A stretch of 5,582 nucleotides of DNA from NCBI GenBank assembly GCA_947453875.1, contig CANGIH010000196.1, positions 1 to 5,582 on the forward strand. Reading direction: 5' to 3'. The DNA is from Planctomycetaceae bacterium (GTDB lineage: Bacteria; Planctomycetota; Planctomycetia; Pirellulales; UBA1268). Within the stretch, counting starts at the first letter, position 1. Each line of letters starts with the position of its first letter. The translations under genes and the position numbers were made by a program. The notes under the pieces were generated by a model. That model saw only the letters and a list, made by a program, of their open reading frames with translations, made no database searches and was not told where the DNA came from. Shown here piece after piece: positions 1 through 5,540 of this stretch.

Positions 1-1150
1 CGAGGGCATCGGCGAGGTAGATCGTCGCCAGGCTGTCGTGGCCGCCGAAGGGGAGGAGATCCCAGTAGTTGTTGCCGACACCGAGGCCGGGAAGGAGCCG
101 CTTCGTGCCGTCGGGATTCACCTCCAGGCCGGTGCGGCCGTCGTGCCCCACCCACCGGACGACGACGTGCTTTTCACGCTCCACGTCGAATTCACCGAGG
201 GCAAAACGGGCGGCACGGCGCATCCGCGGGAGCGACCGGCGGAGGAAATCGATGTCGCCGGTCCAGGTGAAGGTCTCGGCACAGCCGCGGATGAAGAGAG
301 CGCCCGTGATCGGATGGCGCGTGTCGATGGCGGTAATCACCGACTTGAGCGCCACCGTCGCCCCCCGGGCACCGTCGATCTCGATTGAATAGCCGGTGAG
401 GAGGCCGCCGTAGCCCGGCTGGCGATAGAGGGGGAGATCGACGTACGCCATCCCTCCGTCGGCCGGAGGGAGCGGAAGGGGCACCCCCTCCGCCGGTTGC
501 CAGCCCTCCTGCCCTTCGATCTGCCACCGCAGCCGGGCCGTCGTGCCGGCCGGAAGCTTCTCGGCTCCCCATTCGATCCGGGCAAACGGCGCGACGATCG
601 TGCCGCAGCGGAAGGGGGGGGTGGTGAGCGTGGCGCGGTCGGCCTCGACATCGAGGAGCATGCCGCGGACAGGATCGGCGGCTGGCCTGGGCGCCGCGCC
701 GACGATCGCGAATCCTCCCGGTGGCACGAGGGGCTTGAGCCCGAGCTGCTGGATCGCCCACTCGTCACCGGAGACTGAGAAATGCCAGCCCGATCCGGTG
801 CTCTGCTGCCAGGCGGGGAAGGGCCAGCCATCGGAATGCGCCATGCCGCGATGCTGCTGCATGGCGACGTAGCCCGTGGCATCGATGCGGCGGCGGAGAA
901 ACGATGCCCGGTAGTGCTGCCGCGGCGGCTCGGCGGCCCACAGCGTGGCGTGGGGGAGCCAGCCGTCCCAGAGCGTGCAGTCGCTCGAAGCGCGGGCATG
1001 GTGATGGGCATGGAACTCATCGAGCAGCGCCATCGCGCGATCCTCGCCGGGCACGATGAATCGGGGGAAGTCGGCGGCGGTGACCGTGGCTGCGACTGCG
1101 GCCACGACGAGGAATGCGGCGACGGGGGCGACCGATCGAGGCCTGATCAT
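1..1150 (-). CDS. Exported six-hairpin-type glycosidase, N-terminal part (runs off left edge)
   Basis: An open minus-strand frame of 383 codons runs without a stop from ATG 1150-1148 to the left edge, so the C-terminus is missing. A GGAG motif (plus positions 1157-1160) sits 6 nt before the ATG. Residues 1-25 look like a Sec signal peptide: Arg at 3 and 5, a hydrophobic stretch around 11-22, then T-V-T-A-A with likely cleavage near residue 25-26. Residues about 30-270 are rich in Trp, Gly and short beta-like segments (an Arg-Leu-Arg-Trp-Gln strand near 206-210), suggesting a beta-sandwich domain. From about 275 the style changes to helical: TRHPITGALFIRG (277-289), then FTWTGDIDFLRRSLPRMRRA (294-313), and a Gly-Asn-Asn-Tyr-Trp-Asp segment (359-364) followed by LPFGGHDS (366-373). 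This pattern is typical of (alpha/alpha)6 six-hairpin glycosidases, often annotated as glycogen-debranching or rhamnosidase-like. The catalytic acids probably lie partly in the missing region, so family and substrate are not assigned. The protein probably acts on an oligosaccharide or glycoside outside the cytoplasm. It is divergent from the sugar-enzyme cluster starting at 1366, which fits a shared role. The coding frame is secure; the glycosidase call is moderate. Confidence 0.8.
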   Translation of the reverse strand, partial: MIRPRSVAPVAAFLVVAAVAATVTAADFPRFIVPGEDRAMALLDEFHAHHHARASSDCTLWDGWLPHATLWAAEPPRQHYRASFLRRRIDATGYVAMQQHRGMAHSDGWPFPAWQQSTGSGWHFSVSGDEWAIQQLGLKPLVPPGGFAIVGAAPRPAADPVRGMLLDVEADRATLTTPPFRCGTIVAPFARIEWGAEKLPAGTTARLRWQIEGQEGWQPAEGVPLPLPPADGGMAYVDLPLYRQPGYGGLLTGYSIEIDGARGATVALKSVITAIDTRHPITGALFIRGCAETFTWTGDIDFLRRSLPRMRRAARFALGEFDVEREKHVVVRWVGHDGRTGLEVNPDGTKRLLPGLGVGNNYWDLLPFGGHDSLATIYLADAL

Positions 1151-1152
1151 CC

Positions 1153-1179
1153 GGGACTCCGGGGCTCGGGGTGGCGGGG
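1153..1179 (+). other. G-quadruplex-type motif at the glycosidase start
   Basis: Four G-runs (1153-1155, 1161-1164, 1168-1171, 1176-1179) are separated by loops of 5, 3 and 4 nt, which meets the classical G3+ N1-7 pattern on the plus strand. It begins 2 nt beyond the minus-strand start codon. The plus strand is therefore the template strand for that gene's 5' leader, and the mRNA itself would be C-rich. The pattern match is directly visible. Folding or any function is unknown, and in GC-rich DNA such motifs can arise by chance. Confidence 0.35.
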
Positions 1180-1235
1180 AGGAGAGGCCATCATCCCGAG
1201 TCACGCTCCGGGGACAAGCGGCGGCCGGCCGATGC

Positions 1236-1264
1236 TTGCGACTCTTCCCCGGGAGTCGTACAAC
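1236..1264 (+). promoter_or_regulatory. Candidate sigma70-like promoter for the sugar-enzyme cluster
   Basis: TTGCGA (1236-1241) and TACAAC (1259-1264) each match four of six bases of the -35 and -10 consensus and are separated by exactly 17 nt. They lie about 100 nt before the ATG at 1366 and point toward it. The match is modest and Planctomycete promoters are poorly defined, so this is a candidate only. It is supported by its position in the divergent intergenic region and by the palindrome lying between the two boxes. No convincing promoter was found for the minus-strand gene starting at 1150. Confidence 0.35.
1239..1258. promoter_or_regulatory. Operator-like inverted repeat between -35 and -10
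   Basis: CGACTC (1239-1244) and GAGTCG (1253-1258) form a perfect 6-bp inverted repeat around an 8-nt centre, almost exactly filling the space between the candidate -35 and -10 boxes. A second, smaller palindrome, CAACGTTG (1261-1268), overlaps the -10 and has the central CG common in LacI-family operators. A dimeric repressor bound here would block the promoter. No regulator gene is present in the window, so the binding protein is unknown. Confidence 0.3.
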
Positions 1265-1272
1265 GTTGCGGT

Positions 1273-1313
1273 CTGGGAGGGGGCGGCGGGAGGCCGTTTT
1301 TCGATCCCTCCAG
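1273..1313 (+). promoter_or_regulatory. Foldable leader with T-run, possible attenuator
   Basis: Between the candidate promoter and the ATG at 1366, the leader can form an outer stem of CTGGGAGGG (1273-1281) with CCCTCCAG (1306-1313), with one bulged G. Inside it is a small hairpin, CGGC (1284-1287) with GCCG (1293-1296) around a 5-nt loop, followed at once by TTTTT (1297-1301). A GC hairpin followed by a T-run resembles an intrinsic terminator, but the inner stem has only 4 bp, which is short for one. It matches no riboswitch class I recognise. Confidence 0.2.
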
Positions 1314-1365
1314 CCACTCTTGAATCAGCCACCAAGACCCGCACTGAAGACGAAAGACACCACGC

Positions 1366-2622
1366 ATGGCCGCCGCTGCCTCGACCGCCAAACTCCCCGA
1401 AGCCAAGAACGTCGGCGCCGCCCTCGGCAAGGCGATGGATGCCGGCCGCGGCATCATCCGCCTCTCCCCTACCTGGGTGCCGCGCAGCTTTCTCCACCCC
1501 GGCAAGCGGCTCCGTCTCCATCCGGAGGATTACTACTCCTACGGCCTTGACCGCGGCGGGATCGACGAGCGTTGGTTCGCGAGCACCACCGAAGCGGCCA
1601 ACGAAGGGCGTGTCGCCGATGAAGGGCTCTCCTGGTGTGTCCATGACGGCCACCGCTTCCTGCTCCGTGACGCCGTTTCCGAGGGGCAGGCCAAGCTCGT
1701 CGGCAAGGGAATCTGGGACCGCTACAAGAAGTGGCCGGTCTACTCGAAATTCTTCGACAACATGGGGCCGATCCCCCACCACATGCACCAGTCGTTCGAC
1801 GACGCCAAGCTCGTCGGCCAGGAAGGGAAGCCCGAGAGCTATTACTTCCCGCCTCAGTACAACAACTGCGACAACAACTTCCCCTACACCTTCATGGGCC
1901 TCGAGCCGGGGACCACGAAGGAGGATGTGCGCCGCTGCCTCGAGAATTGGAACCGCGGCGACAACGGGATCATCGATCTCGCCAAGGCCTACCGCCTCAA
2001 ACGCGGCACCGGCTGGCTGATCCCGCCGGGAGTCCTCCATGCCCCGGGCTCGCTCCTCACCTATGAGCCGCAGTGGGGAAGCGACGTGTTTGCGATGTTC
2101 CAGTCGCTCGTCGAGGGTCGGGCCGTCCCCTGGAGCCTGCTGGTCAAGGACATGCCGAAGGAGAAGCACCACGACCTCGACTTCATCATCGGCCAGCTCG
2201 ACTGGGAGAAAAACGTCGACACCCACTTCAAGGAAGCCAACTACCTCGAACCGATCCTCGACGCGAAGCGGTCCGAGGGGGGCGCCCACGACCGCTGGAT
2301 CGTCTATGGGCAGGTCGACGGCCGGCAGTTGTTCAGCGCCAAAGAGCTCACGCTCGAGCCGGGCGCCCGGATCACCGTCAAGGATGCCGGTGCCAGCGGC
2401 TGGATCACGGTGCAGGGGGAGGGGAAAGTGGGCGCCCATGATGTCGCCACGCCGACCCTCATCCGCTTCGGTCAGATGACGGCCGACGAACTCTTCATCT
2501 CGGCCGACGCCGCGGCGGCCGGCTATGAGGTCGTCAACACCGGCCCGGGGCCACTTGTGGCCCTGCGGTACTTCGGCCCCGACGTCCATACCGATCTGCC
2601 GGCGAGCGGCCGGAAGAAGTGA
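1366..2622 (+). CDS. Mannose-6-phosphate isomerase-like cupin protein
   Basis: This 418-residue cytoplasmic protein has no signal peptide or membrane segment. ATG 1366 is the first start after an in-frame TGA at 1345-1347. The ribosome site is weak (GAAAGA at 1352-1357, 8 nt upstream). The central region carries what looks like the metal site of type I phosphomannose isomerases: His139-Met-His141 (PHHMHQSF), Glu157 in GKPESYYF, and His225 in IPPGVLHAPGS. These would correspond to the QVH, GKTE and GTVHA motifs of ManA; here His139 replaces the usual Gln. Residues about 320-405 look like a second cupin barrel (ELTLEPGARITV, then GWITVQGEGKV) without metal-binding His, as in the non-catalytic C-terminal domain of PMIs. 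A long insert (about 160-210, rich in Asn and aromatic residues) separates Glu157 from His225. The likely role is a metal-dependent aldose-ketose isomerase on a sugar or sugar phosphate. It is first in the cluster with the TIM-barrel gene 61 bp downstream. The cupin fold and metal site are fairly safe; the substrate is not, so manA is not assigned. Confidence 0.88.
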   Translation: MAAAASTAKLPEAKNVGAALGKAMDAGRGIIRLSPTWVPRSFLHPGKRLRLHPEDYYSYGLDRGGIDERWFASTTEAANEGRVADEGLSWCVHDGHRFLLRDAVSEGQAKLVGKGIWDRYKKWPVYSKFFDNMGPIPHHMHQSFDDAKLVGQEGKPESYYFPPQYNNCDNNFPYTFMGLEPGTTKEDVRRCLENWNRGDNGIIDLAKAYRLKRGTGWLIPPGVLHAPGSLLTYEPQWGSDVFAMFQSLVEGRAVPWSLLVKDMPKEKHHDLDFIIGQLDWEKNVDTHFKEANYLEPILDAKRSEGGAHDRWIVYGQVDGRQLFSAKELTLEPGARITVKDAGASGWITVQGEGKVGAHDVATPTLIRFGQMTADELFISADAAAAGYEVVNTGPGPLVALRYFGPDVHTDLPASGRKK

Positions 2623-2670
2623 TCCTCTGCCGGCGGCGCTTCCCGATCCAAGACACCAGTCCCCCCACCG

Positions 2671-2675
2671 AAAGG
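2671..2675 (+). promoter_or_regulatory. Ribosome binding site that fixes the TIM-barrel start
   Basis: AAAGG lies 8 nt before ATG 2684. An in-frame ATG at 2525 would add 53 residues, but that extension lies largely inside the cupin gene and has a Pro/Arg/Ser-rich out-of-frame composition. The site supports the downstream start. Confidence 0.65.
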
Positions 2676-2683
2676 TCTCGCTC

Positions 2684-3718
2684 ATGTCCGCGCATACCGC
2701 TCCCAAGCTCCACAACGCCATGTGGCCCGGCCTCGTCGGCAAGGGGGATGGCGAGGGGCAGGAACCGGCGATCAGCCTCGACACCATGCTCCAGCTGACG
2801 GCGGCGGCGAGTGTCAACGGTCAGAAGTTCGACGGCATCGACTACTTCCTCTTCCTCCCCCACACCAATCCCGACGCCTCCGACGACGAGATCCGCCGGA
2901 TCGCCGACAAGATCGCCTCCTACGGCTTTGCCGTGGGGTCGCTCGTGGCCCCGATCTGGCCGGGCACGGTGGGGGATTCGGCGATGGGGAGCCCCGTGCA
3001 GCGGGCGAAATTCGTCGACGCGGTCCGCAAGGCCTGCCGGATCGCGAAGATCTTCAATGAGCATGGCGTGCGGAAGTACGGGGTGATCCGCATCGACTCG
3101 GCGGAGTTCGGCGTCAATCAATGGCGCGAGCACGCCTCCGCCAACACCAAGCGGATCGCGGCCACCTTTCGCGAGGCGGCGGCCGTGGCGGCAGGCCACG
3201 GCGAGCGGCTCGCCGCCGAGGGGGAAATCTGTTGGGCCGGCATGCATTCCTGGAAGGACATGCTCGACCTCCTCGAAGCGGTCGACATGCCCGGCTCGCT
3301 CGGTTTCCAGTGCGATCTCGCCCACACCTATCTCTACCTGCTCGGCTACAACGCCCCGGAACACGCGCTCCTCAAGCCGGGCCACACCGAAGCGGATTTC
3401 TGGGCGGCCTACAAGGAGATGACCGACAAGCTGCGGCCGTGGACGATCGACTTCCATGTCGCGCAGAACGACGGCAATGTCCATGGCGCCGGATCGCACG
3501 ACAAGACGGGCAAGCACTGCCCCGCCGACGATCCCCACGGCAAGCTCGACATCGTCAAGTGCTCGGGCTACTGGCTCGAGGGGGCGAAGGAGCGGGGCAT
3601 CAGGCACATCTGCTGGGACGGCTGCATGTTCCCCAATGCCACGCTCCACAACCCGCACACCTGGAACACCATCCTCAACAAGATGATCGAGGTCCGAAAC
3701 GCCCATGGCTGGGCCTGA
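2684..3718 (+). CDS. Xylose-isomerase-like TIM-barrel sugar isomerase/epimerase
   Basis: The protein has 344 residues from ATG 2684, chosen for its AAAGG site and because homology-like sequence begins just after it (KLHNAMWPGLVGKG, 8-21). It has the layout of AP-endonuclease-2/xylose-isomerase-like TIM barrels: an early strand FDGIDYFLFLPH (49-60), alternating strands and helices, and probable metal ligands Glu179 (LAAEGE), Asp211 (FQCDLAHTY), His258 (IDFHVAQND) and Asp312 (ICWDGC). The last position is more often Glu in this family. Members isomerise or epimerise sugars and keto-sugars, and relatives work with Gfo/Idh dehydrogenases in inositol, levoglucosan and C-glycoside breakdown. The C-terminal third is unusually rich in His and Cys (His267, 272, 278, 285, 308; Cys279, 293, 310, 314), so some may bind an extra metal. 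There is no signal peptide, so it is cytoplasmic. It lies between the cupin gene (61 bp gap) and the dehydrogenase gene (81 bp gap) and is probably co-transcribed. The fold is secure; the reaction is inferred. Confidence 0.88.
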   Translation: MSAHTAPKLHNAMWPGLVGKGDGEGQEPAISLDTMLQLTAAASVNGQKFDGIDYFLFLPHTNPDASDDEIRRIADKIASYGFAVGSLVAPIWPGTVGDSAMGSPVQRAKFVDAVRKACRIAKIFNEHGVRKYGVIRIDSAEFGVNQWREHASANTKRIAATFREAAAVAAGHGERLAAEGEICWAGMHSWKDMLDLLEAVDMPGSLGFQCDLAHTYLYLLGYNAPEHALLKPGHTEADFWAAYKEMTDKLRPWTIDFHVAQNDGNVHGAGSHDKTGKHCPADDPHGKLDIVKCSGYWLEGAKERGIRHICWDGCMFPNATLHNPHTWNTILNKMIEVRNAHGWA

Positions 3719-3743
3719 TCGTCCCCGTCCCGCACGCGTACGA

Positions 3744-3781
3744 TTCCCTCCCATTCCTTACCATCCCTCCCACTCCCGCTC
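3744..3781 (+). other. Pyrimidine-rich tract in the intergenic gap
   Basis: About 38 nt of almost pure C/T fill the second half of the 81-bp gap before the dehydrogenase gene. The octamer CCCTCCCA occurs twice (3746-3753 and 3765-3772). The opposite strand has five GGG runs with one 12-nt loop, too long for a strict quadruplex pattern. No promoter or terminator is evident in the gap. Function is unknown and it may be only composition bias. Confidence 0.4.
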
Positions 3782-3799
3782 ATCGAAGGCACTCCACCA

Positions 3800-4951
3800 A
3801 TGGCGAAACCCCTCCGCATCGGCATGATCGGCTACGGCTTCATGGGCCGGGCCCACACCAATGGCTACAAGCGGGTGGGGGATTTCTTTGACCTCGAGTA
3901 TCTGCCGGTGCTTCAGGCGGTAGCCGCCCGTGACGGGGAGAAGGCGAAGGCCTTCGCCGATCGCTGGGGTTACAAGCGGGTCGAGACCGACTGGCGGAAG
4001 CTCGTCGCGGCCGACGACATCGATGCGATCGACATCTGCACCCCGAACAACCTCCATGCGGAGATCGCGATCGAGGCGGCGAAGCATGGCAAGGCCATTC
4101 TCTGCGAGAAGCCCCTCTCGATGGATGTCGCCGAGGGGGAGAAGATGGTGGCGGCGATCGAGAAGGCGGGTGTGCCCAACACCGTCTGGTACAACTACCG
4201 CCGCATCCCTGCGGTGACCTTCGCCAAGCAGCTCATCGACTCCGGCCGGCTCGGCCGCGTGTTCCATTACCGGGCCGAGTTCCTCCAGGATTGGACGATC
4301 AACGCCGACCTCCCCCAGGGGGGCGCAGCACTGTGGCGGCTCGATGCCGCCGCCGCCGGCAGCGGGGTGACAGGCGATCTCCTCACCCACTGTATCGACA
4401 CCGCGCTGTGGCTCAACGGCCCGGTCAGCGACGTCACGGCGATGACCGAGACGTTCGTCAAGGAGCGGAAGCACACGCTCACCGGCAAGGTGGAGCCGGT
4501 GAAGATCGACGATGCCTGCTCATTCCTCTGCCACTTCACCAACGGCTCGCTCGGTCTCTTCGAGAGCACCCGCTACGCCCGCGGCCACAAGGCGCTCTAC
4601 ACCTTCGAGATCAACGGCGAGAAGATGAGCCTCAAGTGGGATCTCCACGATCTCCACCGGCTCGAGGTGTTCGACTATTCCGATACCGGTTCCGAACGCG
4701 GTTGGAAGAGCGTCCACGTCACCGACGGCGACCATCCCTACATGGGGAAGTGGTGGGTGCCGGGGCTGGCGATCGGCTACGAGCACAGCTTCGTTCATCA
4801 GGTGGCCGACTTCCTCGAGGCCTACGCCCAGAAGAAGCCCGCCCATCCGACGTTCCGCGATGCCCTCGAAACCCAGCGTGTGTGCGATGCGGTGCTCGAG
4901 AGCGCGAAGAGCCGCCAGTGGGTCAACGTCGGCGGCCACCCGGTCGGCTGA
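3800..4951 (+). CDS. Gfo/Idh/MocA family NAD(P)-dependent oxidoreductase
   Basis: The protein has 383 residues, a normal length for the family. ATG 3800 is preceded by AAGG at 3786-3789 (10 nt gap). Residues 6-19 are a Rossmann nucleotide-binding start with the Gly11-x-Gly13-x-x-Gly16 fingerprint (IGYGFMGRAH). Strand and helix segments follow, with DICTPNNLH (78-86), then the family-typical Glu103-Lys104-Pro105 in LCEKPLS; the Lys is the expected catalytic or substrate-binding residue. The C-terminal alpha/beta domain carries GDLLTHCIDTALWL (192-205), where Asp193 and His197 match the Asp/His pair of the inositol dehydrogenase active site. A conserved-looking HPYMGKWWVPG plus GYEHSFVHQ segment (312-334) is typical of sugar-oxidising members. 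The expected reaction is reversible oxidation of a hydroxyl on a cyclic polyol or sugar with NAD(P). Many Planctomycete members are exported with a Tat signal, but this one has none and is cytoplasmic. It is the last gene of the three-gene cluster and converges on rpiB. Family is very safe; substrate is unknown. Confidence 0.93.
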   Translation: MAKPLRIGMIGYGFMGRAHTNGYKRVGDFFDLEYLPVLQAVAARDGEKAKAFADRWGYKRVETDWRKLVAADDIDAIDICTPNNLHAEIAIEAAKHGKAILCEKPLSMDVAEGEKMVAAIEKAGVPNTVWYNYRRIPAVTFAKQLIDSGRLGRVFHYRAEFLQDWTINADLPQGGAALWRLDAAAAGSGVTGDLLTHCIDTALWLNGPVSDVTAMTETFVKERKHTLTGKVEPVKIDDACSFLCHFTNGSLGLFESTRYARGHKALYTFEINGEKMSLKWDLHDLHRLEVFDYSDTGSERGWKSVHVTDGDHPYMGKWWVPGLAIGYEHSFVHQVADFLEAYAQKKPAHPTFRDALETQRVCDAVLESAKSRQWVNVGGHPVG

Positions 4952-4957
4952 TGCCTT

Positions 4958-5055
4958 GAGCGGTCACTGGCTTCGGTGACCGCCGGAGCGGTCACTGGCT
5001 CGGGTGACCGCCGGAGCGGTCACTGGCTCGGGTGACCGCCGGAGCGGTCACTGGC
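4958..5055. repeat. Tandem array of 28-bp palindromic units (3.5 copies)
   Basis: Three contiguous 28-bp units occupy 4958-4985, 4986-5013 and 5014-5041, followed by a 14-nt half unit at 5042-5055. Units 2 and 3 are identical; unit 1 differs at two loop positions. Each unit holds a perfect 8-bp inverted repeat, GCGGTCAC and GTGACCGC, around an 8-nt loop (stems 4960-4967/4976-4983, 4988-4995/5004-5011, 5016-5023/5032-5039). The right arm of one unit can instead pair with the left arm of the next around a 4-nt CGGA loop, so two folding registers compete. The array starts 7 nt after the dehydrogenase stop and runs into the 3' end of rpiB. A 10-bp palindrome, CCGGCGCCGG (5055-5064), adjoins it. 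There are no spacers, so it is not CRISPR. Confidence 0.95.
4960..5039. terminator. Possible bidirectional terminator or 3'-end hairpins
   Basis: The hairpins of the tandem array lie where transcripts from the dehydrogenase (plus) and rpiB (minus) meet, and being symmetrical they form on both RNAs. This placement suits termination or protection of 3' ends. No T-run follows on either strand, so a classical intrinsic terminator is not supported. Any stop would need Rho, another factor, or hairpin-induced pausing. The role is inferred from position only. Confidence 0.4.
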
Positions 5056-5523
5056 CGGCGCCGGATCGCGGCCGGTGTCGTCACAGTGGTGCTCAAGCGC
5101 CGTGATCTTCGCGAGGCGGCGGGCGTGACGGCCGCCCTCGAACGGGGTGTCAAGCCAGGTGCGGAGCATCTTGTCCTGCACCTCCGGGCCGACCATCTCG
5201 GCCGAGAGGCAGAGGACGTTGAGGTCGTTGTGCCGGCGGCTCATCTCCGCCGTCACCTCGTCGTGGCAGGTGGCGGCACGGACACCGGCCACCTTGTTGG
5301 CGGTGATCGCCATGCCGACGCCGGTGCAGCAGAGGAGAATGCCGCGATCGACGGTGCCGTCGCTGACGCGGCCGGCCACATCCGCGGCGATGTCGGGATA
5401 GTCGACCGCGTCGGTGCCGTGGCTGCCGCAGTCGACGACCTCGTGGCCCATCCGTTCCAGCAGCCCGATGATTCGCAGCCGTGCCGCCACGCCGCGATGG
5501 TCACTGCCGATGGCGATGCGCAT
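5020..5523 (-). CDS. rpiB: Ribose-5-phosphate isomerase B
   Basis: The RpiB/LacAB-family protein has 167 residues from ATG 5523. It interconverts ribose 5-phosphate and ribulose 5-phosphate in the cytoplasm, and some relatives act on allose or galactose phosphates. Visible motifs are the start MRIAIGSDH with Asp8-His9, DYPDIA (41-46), GILLCCTGVGM (61-71), ANKVAGVRAATCHD (75-88), MSRRHNDLNV (94-103) and EGGRHARR (129-136). Cys65 aligns with the catalytic Cys66 of E. coli RpiB and His98 with His99. The Gly usually after the catalytic Cys is Cys66 here. The core ends near residue 145, as in the roughly 149-residue E. coli enzyme. The remaining tail is extra, and its last 11 residues (ASDRSGGHPSQ) and TGA stop are encoded by the 28-bp tandem array. 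A TTG at 5526 directly before the ATG is an alternative start one residue longer. The gene converges on the dehydrogenase gene and links to pentose phosphate metabolism. Confidence 0.94.
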   Translation of the reverse strand: MRIAIGSDHRGVAARLRIIGLLERMGHEVVDCGSHGTDAVDYPDIAADVAGRVSDGTVDRGILLCCTGVGMAITANKVAGVRAATCHDEVTAEMSRRHNDLNVLCLSAEMVGPEVQDKMLRTWLDTPFEGGRHARRLAKITALEHHCDDTGRDPAPASDRSGGHPSQ

Positions 5524-5533
5524 CAATCCCCCA

Positions 5534-5538
5534 CTCCT
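5534..5538 (-). promoter_or_regulatory. rpiB ribosome binding site
   Basis: AGGAG on the minus strand lies 10 nt from the ATG at 5523 and 7 nt from the TTG at 5526. The spacing slightly favours TTG, while the family's usual N-terminus (Met, a basic residue, then IAIGSDH) favours ATG. The two choices differ by one residue. Confidence 0.55.
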
Positions 5539-5540
5539 GC

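Noticed and set aside
337..1020. 227-codon minus-strand open frame inside the glycosidase region
   Set aside because: It is a different frame from the continuous 383-codon frame starting at 1150, and its Ser/Arg/Pro-rich translation lacks domain-like features.
782..2020. 412-codon plus-strand open frame across the divergent intergenic region
   Set aside because: It overlaps the glycosidase gene antisense and then the cupin gene in the wrong frame. Its second half is a Ser/Thr/Arg/Pro-rich frame-shifted translation.
2525..2683. 53-residue N-terminal extension of the TIM-barrel protein
   Set aside because: Most of it lies within the cupin gene in another frame and is Pro/Arg/Ser-rich. A good ribosome site precedes ATG 2684.
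1201..2817. 538-codon open frame on the minus strand opposite the cupin gene
   Set aside because: It is the antisense shadow of a gene with strong G/C third-position bias. The plus strand encodes recognisable cupin motifs, while this translation has a low-complexity Val/Gly/Asp/Glu-rich composition and no recognisable domain.
2534..3754. 406-codon open frame on the minus strand opposite the TIM-barrel gene
   Set aside because: It has the same shadow composition, rich in Gly, Val, Arg and Asp, and covers a well-supported plus-strand gene.
3758..4474. 238-codon minus-strand open frame opposite the dehydrogenase gene
   Set aside because: It is an antisense shadow of the Gfo/Idh gene, which shows clear Rossmann and EKP motifs on the plus strand.
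4960..5039. Classical intrinsic terminator
   Set aside because: The hairpins are strong but no T-run follows on either strand. It is kept only as a possible factor-dependent terminator.
4958..5055. CRISPR array
   Set aside because: The 28-bp units are directly contiguous with no unique spacers, and no cas gene is present.
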